A stretch of DNA of 64,000 nt from Batillaria attramentaria (taxonomy: Eukaryota > Mollusca > Gastropoda > Batillariidae): positions 247,501 through 311,500 of the forward strand of contig JACVVK020000373.1 in assembly GCA_018292915.2 (NCBI GenBank), read 5' to 3'. A program made the position numbers and the translations under genes. Shown piece by piece: positions 28,940 to 42,419 of the stretch (position 1 is the first letter of the stretch; every line of letters starts with the position of its first letter). The notes beneath the pieces are model-generated. The model saw only the letters and a list, made by a program, of their open reading frames with translations, searched no databases and was not told where the DNA came from.

Positions 28940-29143
28940 AATGTGTGATGGTGCAGGTATGCTTTTCATATTTTAGTACACACTGAAAAAGACATCTTGA
29001 AACACTGGTAGCATGTACATGTATTATTCAATGTATGTGAGAGCATACAAACAAACATCGTAAAAGAAGTCCAACAAAAACGGTACAACAGCAGATATTG
29101 TGTGTAACAGGGCAGTGATGATCTCACTACCCTCTTCTCTTGG

Positions 29144-30558
29144 TTATTCCTTCTTCTCCTTTGGTTCTTCGCGGAAATGTAAGAATACGAAGCTCAGTAA
29201 GACAACGCCCGCCATCATAGAGAAGGCAGACGCGTAGTATGGATAAGCTGATGGAATGAAGCGTTCATACTGAGTATGCTGCAGTGGCCAGACGGACACC
29301 TGAAAACAGACAGACAACTCATTGAGGAGGAGAAACAAAAAAACAAGAAAAGAAGAAAAAAGAGAAGAAAACAAATGCATAAAAACGTACAAAACAACAA
29401 CAAATCAAACAAAGAGGAATGGACATAAAGTTGTTTCTCCAAATTTCAGAGAGAGAGAGAGAGAGAGATGACGTCCATTCCGTTAGAGGCAGGGACGATA
29501 TTTACAGATTTTGTCTGTGAACGAAACATTTGATGTCAGCTTACGGCTGTGTCTGTGTAAACACCAAGGCAAGGGTTTAAAGAAGCCAAACAAATTTCAA
29601 GGCCCTTGGCATTCAGTAATTGTTGCAGTATAGTATTTTTGCTGCTGCTGCTGAATATGATGAAACAGCCTGCTGCCAGGCTTATTTTTTTAGTTACAGA
29701 TAATGAACAGCTTTCCACAGTACCTTTAAGAACTATGCCAAACTTCAAACCTCATTCAAGTTTTCAGTTCTGTGCATGAACTGGTGTTTGGTCGGTGGCT
29801 TCAGCTAAAACTACAGGGGAGATAACTTTGTTTTCCGTGCCAGTCATCTGCGACTGTCTCAGATTTTGTAAAAAAAAATTATCAAGTGTAGAAGATGAAT
29901 TCAGAGATTACAAATACTGTAAAACATCACTCCCTATGTGCCCAAGCACCATTCCCTTCTTTCTTTCTCCTGCATCCATGGTGTGTAATTTTACCATCCT
30001 CCCCCCCCCCCCCCCCCCATGAAACAGCATTTGTAACAAGCTTACTTTGTGTGTGTGTCAGTGATCATTTTATGTCCGCGCCTTGCGCCATTGGCGCATA
30101 AATTTTAAAAATGACCCATAAAAATCATAAGCTGTGCGCTGATCGGCGCATCGTTATAACTTAAAAAGTTTCGACACAGAGTGCTGTGCGCTCACAGTCT
30201 GAAGACTACCTAAAAAAAATTTGTCTGCTACCCAGCGACAGCTATTGTTACGTAAAATCTCATTGGATGCGACTACAATCAGGTGGTCTGGTCTGCCCAA
30301 TCAGAAGCAATCGTTCGTCTACCCCAGAGCCTCGTTTTGGAGTGCTTTTCATACACGAAAAGTTGTGTGCCAAACAGGAGAATTTTCCACAAACATTAAG
30401 GTGACCCCAATTACTCAGAGTTTATATAATTTAAATTATGTGCTTTTTCATCTGTTCTGTTCCGTTTTAGAATGACCCATAAAATGTGGAAATGGCCCAT
30501 AGAAGTTGGTCATAGTGGGCCATTTCACCCATAGATTTTCAACAAAAAATGATCACTG

Positions 30559-30589
<31 letters not shown>

Positions 30590-33405
30590 GGACACGTATA
30601 CAGACCTGTGTGGTGCTGAACAGATGGGTGTACCCCACCCGATTGTAGTCTACTCTGAACTGGAACACGCCGTACACGTCGGGTAGGGTGAAGCTCGTGT
30701 AGAACTTGCCGTCTAGAAACATCAGGAAAACAATACAACAATTAATTTCAAGAAGAAAGCAGCAGATATCGTCAAAAGTATATGGCACTACTGGCACGAA
30801 AGATTTGTACGGCTGATGAAGCTTTATCCTCTGAAACTGCAGAAGTGAAGGAAGACATGTACCGTTTCATATGATGAAACCGAACCAATGTTAGCGCAGA
30901 TTACTTCTGCCTTCACACGTTGCTGGTACTTACGTCACCGATAGAAACACAATGATGAAACGTAAGCAGTCACCTTTTATTGACAAAATAATCATAGTCT
31001 GATCACATACACAGAGATACATGGAAGAGGGTAGAGCACTGCAAAAACACACAGCAACACAAGGACATACGCAGTAGTTACCAACCTTTGCGTTTGAGTG
31101 TGGTGCGGATGAACGGATCGATTCTGACAAACTCCAGCTGCACATCGCTGCCTTCAAATGGACGCCACTCTCCGTTCACCAGTTCCTCAATTTCGATGGA
31201 GTAATCCTGGTGACAGAAGAAAATACAGAAGACCCAAATTAAATTTATCTTGCCGTTGGAACCAACTGGTGCCAATAAACAGAATTACCTTGATGCTAGA
31301 GGTGGCATAATCACAAGTGCACCCATTCCAAAATACAGCCTTGTAATGGTAGTGTTAGTCCTTCTAATTCAACTCAAAGATAGCACTTTGGAGCAATTGC
31401 TCCTCACGTATTCGGCGATGTAATCACCCCCACCCCCCCCCCCCCCCCCCCCCCCCCCCCCGCAAGAAAAGAAAAAGAAAAAAGATGAAAAAACCCATGA
31501 AGGAAGGACCTGGTACAAGGAACACTTACAATGTCCTGATTGATGATGTAGGCTGGGCCGGGCTCCTTCTCCCCCTTGAGGTGGTGCGACACTTTCCCCA
31601 CACGAAGCACCCCCTTCTGGTGAAACACCCAGCGGGCAAGGTTCAGGGCCAGTTCCTGGTTGCCTGACACGGGAAACCTGCAAATGGGACAGCAACAGGA
31701 GATGACCGAACTACCGGGTATAATGAGCTGTAGTGAACAAAAACAATGCTGCTTTAAACAGTATCTTGTGTCAGAGAGCCTTGAACTTTGCAAAATGAAC
31801 TGTAAACCTTTTTTAACATTTTAGTCAATATATCTTGCTTGTCTTTTTATTTCTACATCAGCATATGCCACCTTTAAAAACTCTTAAAATGGATCATCAA
31901 TAACAAAGAGAAACATACAAACTGCAAAAACGAAAGTGGTGAAGGGAGACTGCTTTGTACTCCTGGCCTCGCACAATGGCATTATCATCGAAAAAACTGA
32001 ATACCAGACTAGCAAATCAGCTAAGTTTTATCAATTTGTTTCATTTTCTCTAAACAGAATGCCCCACTGTTTTACTGAACTTAGGGGCAGAGTTTTGGGG
32101 CCTGGTCAAAATGAAAGAATTTTTAAACCTCACTTTCTCTGATTTTGCACTGTGGCCGAAAAGTAAAACTCATTACGGTATTTATTAACCCTTTCAGCCC
32201 TTGCTGGTTCCAGGCCTGAATGCTGTCCCTGTCCTGGGCACTTTTTTGCCTAGCCAGTCAGTCAGTAAAAAAAAAAAATCGCTCAAACCCATGTGTAAAC
32301 CTGATCCATACAAAGGAAAGGAAGTGCACAGCAGAGTAGTGCCCCTTGTTTCATGAATATTCAGTAGTCTGGCCAATGAGGAGCGAGTAGAAATTTTCAC
32401 TAGCTCGCAGGTACATGTACCTGCGTAGGCATACGCGGTGGGTTTCTCGCGCAGGTACATGTACCTGCGTAGGGCTGAATGAGTTAAATAAAAAGTATTT
32501 ATCACCGGCCCCCGTAGTGTAGTGGTTAGCACTTCGGATCATGGACCGGGAGACCCGGGTTCGAATCCCAGCCGAGGCAAGCGGGATTTTTCATACCTAG
32601 GTCGGCTCCTACCCAGAGCGGGTGTGCTATGGCCCCAATGGGGAGGCTGTTGCCACACAGCCGTGCTTCACCCACTTCACGGGTGCGACTTTGGGGGTGC
32701 TTCCCTTTGTATGACACGTCTTATGATGTGGATGATTACACGGCCGGCACTGCAGGTGCCGTAGTTCCCGGGCCTGGTTAATGCCGGGATATTTATGACA
32801 GGAAGCGTGGAATGCGGCCCTGTCCCGCAGTCCCAAACCACATGGACCTCCATAGCATCATCTTACTATCATCCTCATCTCCATCATCATGCATCATGCA
32901 TAAAAATTGTCCCAGCTTCCGAGTCCTCCGTGGATTCCACTCCATGACCTGGGAGGAACACCACTGAAGCTGGCAAAGAGTTGGGGCAGCAAAAAAAAAA
33001 AAAAAAAAAAAAGTATTTATCATTATCACTATTCTTTTTTCTTATCAATTCTTTGGTTTCAGGCGAAGAATGAATCTGTAAGCTGTGTTGAAACTAAGAA
33101 CTAAGTGTCACAAACCTGTCCCCTTTGTTGGCATTCTGTACTGGAGACTGGAAGAACTCATCAGAGAAGAAATCGAGGGAACCAACGAACACCACACGAG
33201 CGTTGTTGCGAGCCTGAAGAGCCCCAATCAGCAGAGTATTGGTGCCTACAGCATGCGGGAACTGTGCGAGAAAAATGACAGATAAACCAAACATGATTAA
33301 TCATTAATAATAATAATAATAATAAAGGGTATTTGTGGCGCCCCATCTCGCAAGAGCTCAGGGCGCGTACATAAACATAACATAAAAACAGCGTATATAA
33401 CTTAC

Positions 33406-33444
<39 letters not shown>

Positions 33445-34343
33445 ATTTTTTGCAGGTGGCATGCAGAGATGGAGGGGGGGTTGGTTCTACTGCATGGAGA
33501 AAAGATGTGTTTTAAGTTGAGATTTAAAGACTGCTAACGACTGAGCATGGCGGATGTGAGAGGGGAGGCCGTTCCAAACTACAGGACCAATGTATGAAAA
33601 CGCACGCTGGCCCTGAAACTTTCTCCGGCGGATGGGAATACGGAGAAGACGGGTGTCAGAGGAAGAACGGAGGTTGCGGGATGGTGTGTAGAGCTGAATG
33701 AGAGCGGACAGATAGGGAGGAGCAGAACCTGAGATAATGTTGTAGCAGAGAGTGGCAAGTTTAAAATGAATTCTGTTTTGGATGGACAGCCAGTGCAGAT
33801 CAGATAGGAGAGGAGAGACATGTTGGCGCTTTGGTGTTTTGAAGATAAGACGGGCGGCACAGTTCATTACTTTTTGAATTACAGCTTAAACAAACAAGTT
33901 TTGGGTAACACATCCTGAACTGGGTTTGAGCAGCTATAATAGTTCTTCTTTGTGGGTAATGGCTTGTACTTGACACTCGAAATGAGGAAATATATATGCA
34001 AATATTTGGGAAAATAGACAAAGAGAAACCCTAAAAGAGTCAACACACCATATCCTGACACTCACCTCCTCGATCTTCTCGACTGGGTTATGGGAGTAGG
34101 CTGTGGACGAGGCGCGGAGAATGTTCAGCACCAAGGGGTTCTCAGGGTCACTCACCATTCTGCACACACACATGCAAGACAGTGATAAAGACTCAGTCAT
34201 CAAATAAACACACTCAAGGTATAAATTATAAATAAATGTGACTCCAGAAATGGGAACCGAGTAGTCTACTGGTGAACTGGATGCGTCAACACTGGTGCTG
34301 ATTCACAGACACAGAAGATCGAGAATGCTCCTAAAGCATGCTG

Positions 34344-34374
<31 letters not shown>

Positions 34375-37300
34375 TTTGTGTGTGGGGGGGGGGGGGGGGG
34401 GGGAGGAGTTCAGGGGGCACACCACACTTGGAAGAGTTTATTTTGTTGTTGCTGTTGCTGTAAGTGTAAAAATAGAGGCAAGTAGTGGCATCTGATGATC
34501 TCTAGGAATAAGATGCACAGTATAATTGTGCTGTGGGCTGTCGTGTACAACAGTCAATATACCACAAAGTACAAAACCTCAGCATTTTCTTTACACACAA
34601 CTTTCGAAAGTTGTATTTGGTCCCTTAGTTCACTAATCAATGAACAGCTTTTAAATTGTTTTTAACACATCTGTATCTCTCTTAATAAAGTTGTCTTCAT
34701 CATACAAAGCCTGGCTCTCTGCACACTCACCCGACACCGCGGAAGAGGAAGGGTGACTTCCCCTTCTTGCCCACAATCATGGGAGCATCGATCAAGTTGG
34801 CTGGATCAGCAACAATCAGTGTGTGCTGCGAAAGAGACACAAAACATTTTCCATCAGTTGGCTTTTATACGACCAACACATTACGTACGGATTGTGCTTG
34901 TTCCACCAAACTGCTGGGAGCTGTACACTTGACTGGTCTCAAAACCCACACTGTGCCTGTGAGTTCCTTTGCGAGACTTGGCAGAAATGATTCACAGGTC
35001 AAGTTTGTGTAAACAGATTCCAGGGGCTAAAATGGTCACAGGACCAACAGGAAGAAAAGTATGCAGCATACAGTCAGGGTTGCACATTTTCCACAGCTTC
35101 CATGGGACAAAGTGTCCTGGAAACAGCAAAGTGACAGGACACAGTGTCCTGGCCACTTAGTGGCAATAACAATTTTAATAGGACAAATGTCCGCTTCAGG
35201 TGGGAAAAATAGGACATTTGAAATTCCTGGGACCGACTTAAAATTAAATGTGCAACCCTGATACAGTGACCAAGGGCAAAGCCGGGAGTGCGCGTCTGCA
35301 AAGCAGACATTATACGGGGATCCGGGCCATGCTGTCCCAGAATATTATAAAAAATAATATTGAAATGTGTGCAATTTTGTGCATTTGGTATTATTTTAAG
35401 TACTTCGGAGCAGGAAACACTTTCACTTTTTGTGGAGGAAAATGTTCAGAATTAAACTAAAATCAGTGCAATTTGCAATTTTTAAATGCTCCTGAGGAGA
35501 AACACACTTTTTGGGGGAGGAAAGTGTTTAGCCAAAGGTGGAAAGCCGCTAAAAGATTTTAAGCCCTGTGTCTGCTATTGCTTATTACATACGCAATGTA
35601 CATCATCTCGGGCAGATCCTACCTCACGTTAATCTCACAGGTCCCTTTCATTAGCCTGATTAGTGACCTGCCACAGCACTGCCCACTACTCACTGTACCG
35701 CACATCAGTGTTTATAATACACTGTAAACAAGGAAAATTATAGCACCAATACACAAGTAAAACGACTGGCTTGTAAGATCTGACCTTGCCCTGGTCGGAC
35801 ACATCGTAGTTGAGATGATCAATGACAGCTGTCTTCTCTTCATCAAACTCGACACCACACTCTGTTGCAAGCTCACGCAGAGGATCACCTGATACAATAA
35901 ATAAACAAACGTCATGATGCAACCGGAGCTGCAAAAATTTGTTCTTGAGTCATTACTATGCTTGACTGAGTGACAAACCACCATTCTCTGGATATCCTAG
36001 GCTGTATCAACTGGCAATAGAACTCAGCAACAAACTTAAAGTTAAACAAACAGGCATGGGAACTGCTTTCTAAGAAAACTTCTGAAATCTAGAAAAGTGT
36101 AGGGGCATGCTCCTCTGGAAAACGACAGATGGACCATCAAGTAGTGGTTAGCACTTTGGACAAGAGACCCGCGTTCGAATCCCAGCTGAGACAAGCGGGA
36201 TTTTCCTATCTAGGTCAGCTCCTACCCAGAGTGGGTGTGCTACGGGCCCAATGTGGAGGCTGTTGTCGCACCCCCGTGACTCGCCCACTTCGTGGGTGTG
36301 ACCTTTAGGGAGCTACCCTTGTTATGACACATCTCATGATGTGGATGATTACACAGCCAGCATCGCAGGTGCCGCAGATTCAGGGCCTGGTTAATGCCGG
36401 TGATATTTATGACAAGAAGTGTGCAGTGCAGCCCTGTCGTGCAGTCTCCACCACATGGACCTCCATAGCATCATTCATTCATTGTACAACCATCCTCGTG
36501 CATAATAAAAGTTGCCCAAGCTTCCGAGCCCTTCACAGATTCAATCCATGACCTGTGAGGAATATCACTAAAGCTGGTGAAAAACTGGGGCAGCACATAA
36601 AAAAATACAATCCCCCCCCCCCCCTCCCCCAAACATATGTAGATCTTGCTGGCAGACAAGATGAAAACTTCATGTAAGCGGAGTGATGTACTTTTCTCTG
36701 ACCTATGTCGGAGCTGGCTGCAACAAGAACATTTCCACCTCCATCGATGAAATTTGTGATGGCTGGCACATCCACATTCCCTCCAAATTCTGAAAAGAAA
36801 AAAAGAATTACGGTCAAAAATCTGTGCCAGGTCAACAATGCAACAAGTATAACTCATGCATTATCTTTCTGTGGCTGGATTGAGTGTGTATTGAGCCTTT
36901 TTCCCCTCAAGTCTATCCACTCACTAGACATACACAGTACCTGACTAACTTCACTAAGCTTCAACTTATCATCGCTTGGTTTTTCTGGATACATGTACCA
37001 AGGTTAGTCAGTGTGAAAGTGATAATGAGCACAACATTAGACTGACAGTGACACTGCCATCATTTCACCAGTGGCTTTTATAGCTACTCCTCAGCAACCT
37101 CCAGCCTTATCGAGGGACCAAAACAAGGAACATGCACCAGATTGGACAGTCCAAACTTTACATTTGATTAAAATCAAGTTGACAACGTATGAAATGACAC
37201 TTGCAAACACAATGGCTGTTTGCCAATTGATGCTAGTCCAGCTCCGTATTGAAAGATTTTCTTTGAAATGGCACAGTATATTATATCTGAAATTTATCTG

Positions 37301-37698
37301 AAGCCGAACCAATATTTCTGTTTCTAATGTATTGGATTTAATAACGATAAAAAATTATCCAATTACCTTCAACAGAGGGTGAGAAGATGACAAGGTTGTC
37401 ATAGAGGAATTCGCCATACTTTATGAGCGCCAGTCCTGCATCATCTGCGGTCTTAAACGTCAGTTCAAATCCAGCATCTGCACACAGATTTAGGACAGAA
37501 CATATAATCTACCTGTAGGTATTTGTTGCGCAGAATGTCTATGTTCGGAACAGCACTTTAACTTTGAGTATGACACTGCAGAATATCGCGCAGGCTACTG
37601 AAATTATGCAGTGGCCATGTGCAGAGTCAAAGCTGCAAACTCAGTGTCCAAAATCTTTTACCTTAAATGAAAATAATACTATAGCACTTCCTATCGAG

Positions 37699-37750
<52 letters not shown>

Positions 37751-38020
37751 AATATAGCACCTCCCACTTCTTGTCAGAGAGAGAGAGAGAGAGAGAGAGG
37801 TCGTGCAACGTGTCACACGGAAACTAGCCGGAACAAATTCGACAAATAAGATCACGTTTGTGCAAAATCGTGACAACTCACCACGCAGGTTTCTGAAAAA
37901 TATAGAATGTGACTCTCTAATAGACCAGTTGTCAACAAGCACAAGCGTGCGTTTGCCTGCAGAAGCTATGTTACAAACAGCAACCACCAGCAGGAGACCG
38001 GCAACTTGACGCCACGCCAT
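29144..38020 (-). CDS. DDOST: DDOST / OST48, oligosaccharyltransferase 48-kDa subunit
   Basis: Eleven coding exons: 38020-37882, 37477-37367, 36789-36703, 35888-35785, 34825-34731, 34159-34066, 33261-33116, 31677-31530, 31206-31086, 30712-30606 and 29299-29144. All have GT-AG junctions and matching phases, summing to 1308 nt and 435 aa (human about 456). Family blocks include [90 protein letters not shown] and [20 protein letters not shown]. There is a signal peptide (about 1-21), a single C-terminal membrane segment (about 407-427) and a lysine-rich cytosolic tail. The protein is a core non-catalytic subunit of the ER N-glycosylation complex. The gene appears intact. SINEs, a LINE and MITEs lie in its introns. 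Confidence 0.97.
30003..30600. repeat. Homopolymer runs in a DDOST intron
   Basis: C run at about 30003-30019 and G run at about 30571-30591 preceded by (GT)n, both inside the last DDOST intron. The intervening 550 bp contains repeated ATGACCCATAAAA-type phrases but no gene. Confidence 0.7.
31424..31461. repeat. Poly-C tract in a DDOST intron
   Basis: About 30 C residues between exons 9 and 8 of DDOST; glycine-rich minus-strand frames across it are artefacts. Confidence 0.9.
32185..32487. mobile_element. TTAA-flanked MITE, copy 1
   Basis: TTAACCCTTTCAGCCCT at the left and AGGGCTGAATGAGTTAA at the right, i.e. inverted ends bounded by TTAA on both sides, as in piggyBac-type elements. Internally GTACATGTACCTGCGTAG occurs twice. 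A sibling lies at 41020-41277. Confidence 0.75.
32505..33012 (+). mobile_element. tRNA-derived SINE, family B, about 500 bp
   Basis: A tRNA-like head (GTAGTGTAGTGGTTAGCAC box A and GGTTCGAATCCC box B) is followed by a long body (TACCCAGAGCGGGTGTGCTA, TTATGATGTGGATGATTACA, GCCTGGTTAATGCCGGGATA, CATGGACCTCCATAGCATCA) and a pure poly(A) tail at 32991-33012. Related copies lie at 36133-36600 and, reversed, at 53351-53745. It sits in a DDOST intron, opposite to DDOST. Confidence 0.88.
33300..33875 (-). pseudogene. 3' end of a non-LTR retrotransposon (RT C-terminal domain)
   Basis: The minus-strand frame 33867-33487 encodes [20 protein letters not shown], then [20 protein letters not shown] and [19 protein letters not shown]. 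This is the conserved region C-terminal to the RT domain in CR1/L2/Jockey-type LINEs. The frame starts abruptly (5' truncation) and ends about 180 bp before an (ATT)n tail at 33305-33324, a typical LINE 3' end. It is inserted in a DDOST intron in the same orientation as DDOST. Confidence 0.85.
34345..34404. repeat. (GT)n and poly-G tract
   Basis: About 14 GT units followed by about 18 G, in a DDOST intron. Confidence 0.9.
35075..35260. mobile_element. hAT-like MITE, 186 bp
   Basis: TIRs CAGGGTTGCACATTTT and AAATGTGCAACCCTG, flanked by ATACAGT at 35068-35074 and 35261-35267. The internal GGACAAAGTGTCC and GGACAAATGTCC phrases are shared with the elements at 6776 and 53790. It lies in a DDOST intron. 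Confidence 0.8.
36133..36600 (+). mobile_element. SINE family B, 5'-shortened copy
   Basis: Starts within the tRNA-like head (AGTAGTGGTTAGCAC, GCGTTCGAATCCCAG) and follows the 32505 copy throughout, ending GGGGCAGCACATAAAAAA. Intronic in DDOST. Confidence 0.85.
37703..37799. repeat. (GA)n microsatellite in DDOST intron 1
   Basis: Two GA tracts (about 37703-37747 and 37776-37799) about 80 bp downstream of exon 1 on the minus strand. Confidence 0.9.
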
Positions 38021-38239
38021 CTTGTTCGTGTGTTTCTAGATGCGGTCCCTCTAGATGCGCATGCGCAACCGGAAACTGCAGAAAGCTTCCCGACGGGTAC
38101 GAGCCTACTAAACTATGCCAGGGCATGTATACAGGACCCTGTTCCTGGTCGCTTGAAATCAGTCATATAATGAAACAGAGGATGTTTGTGGTGTTTGTGT
38201 GTGTGCTTGTGTGGATGTTTTTTGATGTTGTTGATGAAT

Positions 38240-39770
38240 ATTTTTTCGTTGAGAGAGCATATTCGTGCCAGAGTATGCACAGAGGGGAGAAACCGTTCAA
38301 ATGTACAGAGTGTGGAACCAAAAATAGTACGCCTACATAGGTGTACTATGATTGGTGGAACATAGTGCAGGGGCCGTTATGCAAATAGCCTAAAGGTACA
38401 CCTGCATGTTCACAAGGCGAATAACCATATAAATGCACAGACTATGGGGCATGTTCTGTTCGGTCTTGTGTTTTAAGAATACACATGCATACACACACAG
38501 GAGAAAAACCATTTTAATGCATGCAGTGAGTGTGGGCAGAGATATACTATCTATGTCTCTGGTGTGAGGCATGTTTCCTATGTCTCTGGTTTTAGTCAAT
38601 CAGGCAATTTAAAGAAAAACATGCGTACACACACAGGAGAGAAACCATTTGAATGTACAGAGTGTAGGGCATGCTTTTCTCAAAATTGTAATTTTATTGA
38701 GATACACATGCTTACCGGCATACGGCAGAGGGGCAAAACAATTTAAATGCACCGTACACGGAGCATCTTTCAACCATTCTTCCAACTTAAACTAAAAGGA
38801 CATCTTCGTACACACACTGAGGGGAGAAACCATTTAAATGTACAGCATGCAGTGAAACTTTTAAAGAAAATAGCCAGCTAAACAGACGTGAGTATATGCA
38901 CAGAGGAGAATCAGTTCAGTCAAGTGTGTACACGTATTTTCAACTGCATGAGTGTCCACTGGCCTACCCAATAGGAATGCTGGCAGATCTGTTTATAATT
39001 GTAACAGGGTGCAGGGGTAGGATGCAAGTGAGGACAAGGAGGGTGATGTCCAAGGAAGACGCACAGGCAACTTCAGTTAAATGAAGTAATTTATTTCCCC
39101 AGAGGACAAAACACGCTATGGACGGGCGTCTAGGTGTCTAGCACAGTAGCGGTTGCGTCTGCTTGTCGTGAGTTCTCCGCGCCAACTGGCGCTCAGTAGG
39201 GTGTGAGCGAAAATCATCCCACGCCCCTCAAAAACTCGGATCGGAATCTAGTCCGTTCCAGATCATACTTTCAAAATTATTAAGCGACGCTTACGTGGCT
39301 CGTTTTTGATGTCCATCACACTACAATAATCTTCATATAAATAGAAAATTAACTAAATAGGTCATGACCGTGTGCTGCCCAGCAGCTTTGTAGACTGTCT
39401 TGCGGCGTGCTGGTGTTGTACACGTTCACACAGGAAATCGGAAATGGGAGGGTCTGGCTTTTCTCTTGTCTGAGCGTGTATGAGGCCAATGTTGTACGTG
39501 CAGAAGTGTTGCTAGCTGCATGGCAGACACCGGGTGTTGGGAGGAATTTTGTGGAGCAGTGTCGCGGGCATCTGGTATTGCTAAGATGTCAGCCTCTAAT
39601 GAGTTCTTCAACACTGTTCAGCCAGTGCACACCAAGCTACCGTGACTCTTGTGATCTCAAAAGACATGCACATATACACACAGGGGAGAAGCCCTTTCAA
39701 TGTACATTGCGGGAGATCATTTAGACTGTCTGGTCATCTCAAGGATCACGCTGGGACACATGAACATGAG
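38240..39770 (+). pseudogene. Decayed C2H2 zinc-finger gene
   Basis: Linker and finger fragments recur in several frames: HRGEKPFKCTECGTK near 38280, [19 protein letters not shown] near 38620, GEKPF/KCTACSE-type near 38820 and KRHAHIHTGEKPFQCT near 39660. Stops and frame changes separate them and several fingers lack Cys or His. The TGEKPF linker shows descent from a KRAB/Krueppel-type tandem array. It may be a pseudogene or the relic of a retrocopy. The 39000-39600 interval holds other unrecognised sequence. Confidence 0.7.
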
Positions 39771-39779
39771 AAACCATTA

Positions 39780-41019
39780 CAATAAATAATGTGCAGCATT
39801 TTTTGGTAACTCTGTCTAAAATATGTGCATGGTACACATGAAAAAGAAGGAAAAAACTATTGAGCATGTTTTCAGAAGTAGCCATTTACATGCACAGGAA
39901 AGAGAAACCTTCACTAGAGGCTAGAGCATGTACTGTATGTGCTGTAAATAATGGGCACTTTTACATACATGTATAAATGGAAAAAAAAGCTTCAACAGTA
40001 ACAAATTCTTGTGATTTTGCATTTTGTTTTCATGTTTACAGTGTAATTCCTTAATACTTCTTTTTGTTGTTGTTGCTTTGGTGTTTGTGAGGTAGCAGTT
40101 TGCTATTGTGATGTGCATTGATGTGAAAACCAGGGAAATATATATTACCTAATCGCTAATCATGTACACTTGGAACTCAGGCAGAATGGCTTCTTGTCCC
40201 GCGCACCCGTGCTCAGCGCCTGATCTCTCAGGGAGTTCTGGGCTAGGCCCTGTGCTTTGTATCTTTAGTCATTATGTATACATGTCACTGTAAAAACTAA
40301 ACCGTTGAACATTTTTTTTTTTTCATCAGATCACTGACAACCTGTCTTGTGTAAATAATCATTGTTCACTTTGTACATGAGCAAATACACGTTTTGCAAC
40401 AAAGGCCTGTGTGTCTGATAACCTCTTTTCTTAATAAAAATTGTCAGCCAATCACAAAGTCAGTCTCTCTATTTCTTTCAAAATTGAGATCAGTTTCAGA
40501 TTTGTTTCTGTCACCTTGTCACACGCACACATAGACACACACCCAGACACACCACAAACATTGGTATGCGCTGATACAGATACACACAGACAAACCCCAT
40601 GGGCATACAAAAGACACCTTTATGTCGGAAGGGAAACAACTTTCAGCTTCCCCGGTTAAATCTGTTGACATAAACTTATCTACAAAGTGTACTCTGCTCG
40701 CAACTCCAAGAGGAGATCAAGGCGACACTGTTTTGCTTTCCCGGCTGTCAATCCAAAGAGAAAATGTTCGAGACCTAGTACAGAGGGTACGACGAGTGAG
40801 TGAGTGAGTTTTTAGGGCTTAAAGCCGCGCAAGCCACAAAGACTAATTCGCGGCTGAGGGTACGACGAATTAAGGGATGAACGACTTACAAGTTTCAAGG
40901 CTGAATATAACTTTAGTTATGACAGTGTGATGAAGAGCTTTCACTACAACCATATGCCACACTGGCGAGATTCACATGTCACATGATCCATTCACCAGCA
41001 ACATTTCATAAAACATATA
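39780..41019. other. Intergenic stretch without recognised gene
   Basis: AT-rich sequence with scattered GT- and CA-containing runs. Frames at 40441-40807 show no domain. Nothing is supported here as a gene. Confidence 0.5.
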
Positions 41020-41277
41020 TTAACCCTTTCAGCCCTGAAGGAATCTCAATAGCGATATGACGCTCTCTGCCTGGGAGTTTTTTTTTCAAGTGTGCTACAT
41101 CTAAAGCTGGGCTCTTGCGTACAAAACCTTATTTCTCAAGAAGTATTGGATCCATCCAGGATCCTATAGGGGAATCTTCCACTGTGCAGAGCGTATGAGA
41201 GTCGGCCACATGCACGCATGTTATTGTTAGGGTCTGCGAGACCGTAGGTGATACGGTGTCAGGGCTGAAAGTGTTAA
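41020..41277. mobile_element. TTAA-flanked MITE, copy 2
   Basis: TTAACCCTTTCAGCCCTGA at the left and its near-inverse TCAGGGCTGAAAGTGTTAA at the right, bounded by TTAA. The same TIR occurs at 32185, but the interiors differ in sequence. Confidence 0.8.
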
Positions 41278-42419
41278 CTCCTAAGCGCCCACACACGAAT
41301 CACATCCTGTATCAAAATCGTCACAGCACAAGACAGCACTAGTCAGCACTATTATGCCACCTCGCGGCCAGTCCGCCCGATCACGAGAGACGGCACAACG
41401 TGCCGTCAGTCATATTGCATCACACTCCGGCGAGCGGTCGAGGCTCGCCACCGGGCCAGCGCAACATGACGGCACGTCAGTTGCATCACACCGGCTCAGT
41501 CGAGCGCGGGTCGACTCCAGCCTCTTGTGAATTCGGTGGTCACTGGCTTGTTCGGGTATTGGCCACGTAATAGGTTACGGCACACTGATGGCCGGGCCCC
41601 GTTACAACTTGCCCCAACCACTTCCCACTGACTGGCCTGAGGGCGGTACACGACAATGAGGGGCAAGTCCCGTTACGAGCATGAAACATGTGACTATGAG
41701 GGGGTAGGGGTGTGTGTGTGAGCGCGCGCGCGCTTTTTCACGTTTCTTGCGGCTCAGTCCATTGTTATGGACAATGTCTGAACAATTAAAATGAGTCTGT
41801 CCCCCCCCCCCCCCACACACACATGTAATGCGATCCGCTACTTCTTTATATACCAGAATCTGGCAGATAAATTTTATAGTACCAGTGCACGAAAGAAAGT
41901 TCTTTTGCCCGCTTTGGTTAACCTGAACTGTGGTGTCAAATCAACTGATGAGGATCTGTGTGCATGCGGTGGAGGTGTAGGCATATCTAATTATCTGACG
42001 CCTAATAATATTATTTCACAACTACCAGAACTGACTCAGTTCAGTTGACACTATCAAGTCAACTTGTCTCGACTCGGGCTATCAGTCATGCAACTCGTCA
42101 CTCGTATCGCCGCTATCATCAAAGAAGCCGAATTCCAGACAAAGCATGGGCTGGCGACTGACAACTGAGGCGCCGCCAACTGGCCGCAAAGGACGTGTCA
42201 TTTTTCACATACCTGTTTCACAGACACGGAACTTACAGCAGCAATACACAAGAAGAACATCTGCATTTGGGCTGCAATGTCTTTGTTCAGCTACTTGTCC
42301 AGTCAGAAGGGCGCATTTCTTTGGAATAAACTCAATGCGCCAATCAATCACCGACACTCACGCACATTTTACAAACGATGGACAGACATACACTGGTGAA
42401 ACTGACTAGTTGCTGACAC
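41278..42419. other. Unannotated GC-richer intergenic region
   Basis: Several near-repeats of GACGGCACAACGTGCCGTCA/CAACATGACGGCACGTCAG near 41390-41480 and a C run near 41803-41814. No gene or known element is recognised. Confidence 0.4.

Noticed and set aside
32508..32580. tRNA-like sequence (TAGTGTAGTGGTTAGCAC, GGTTCGAATCCC)
   Set aside because: Followed by a 430-bp body and poly(A), with related copies at 36133 and 53351; a SINE, not a tRNA gene.
38390..38599. Minus-strand frame within the zinc-finger relic
   Set aside because: No domain; opposite to recognisable zinc-finger linkers.
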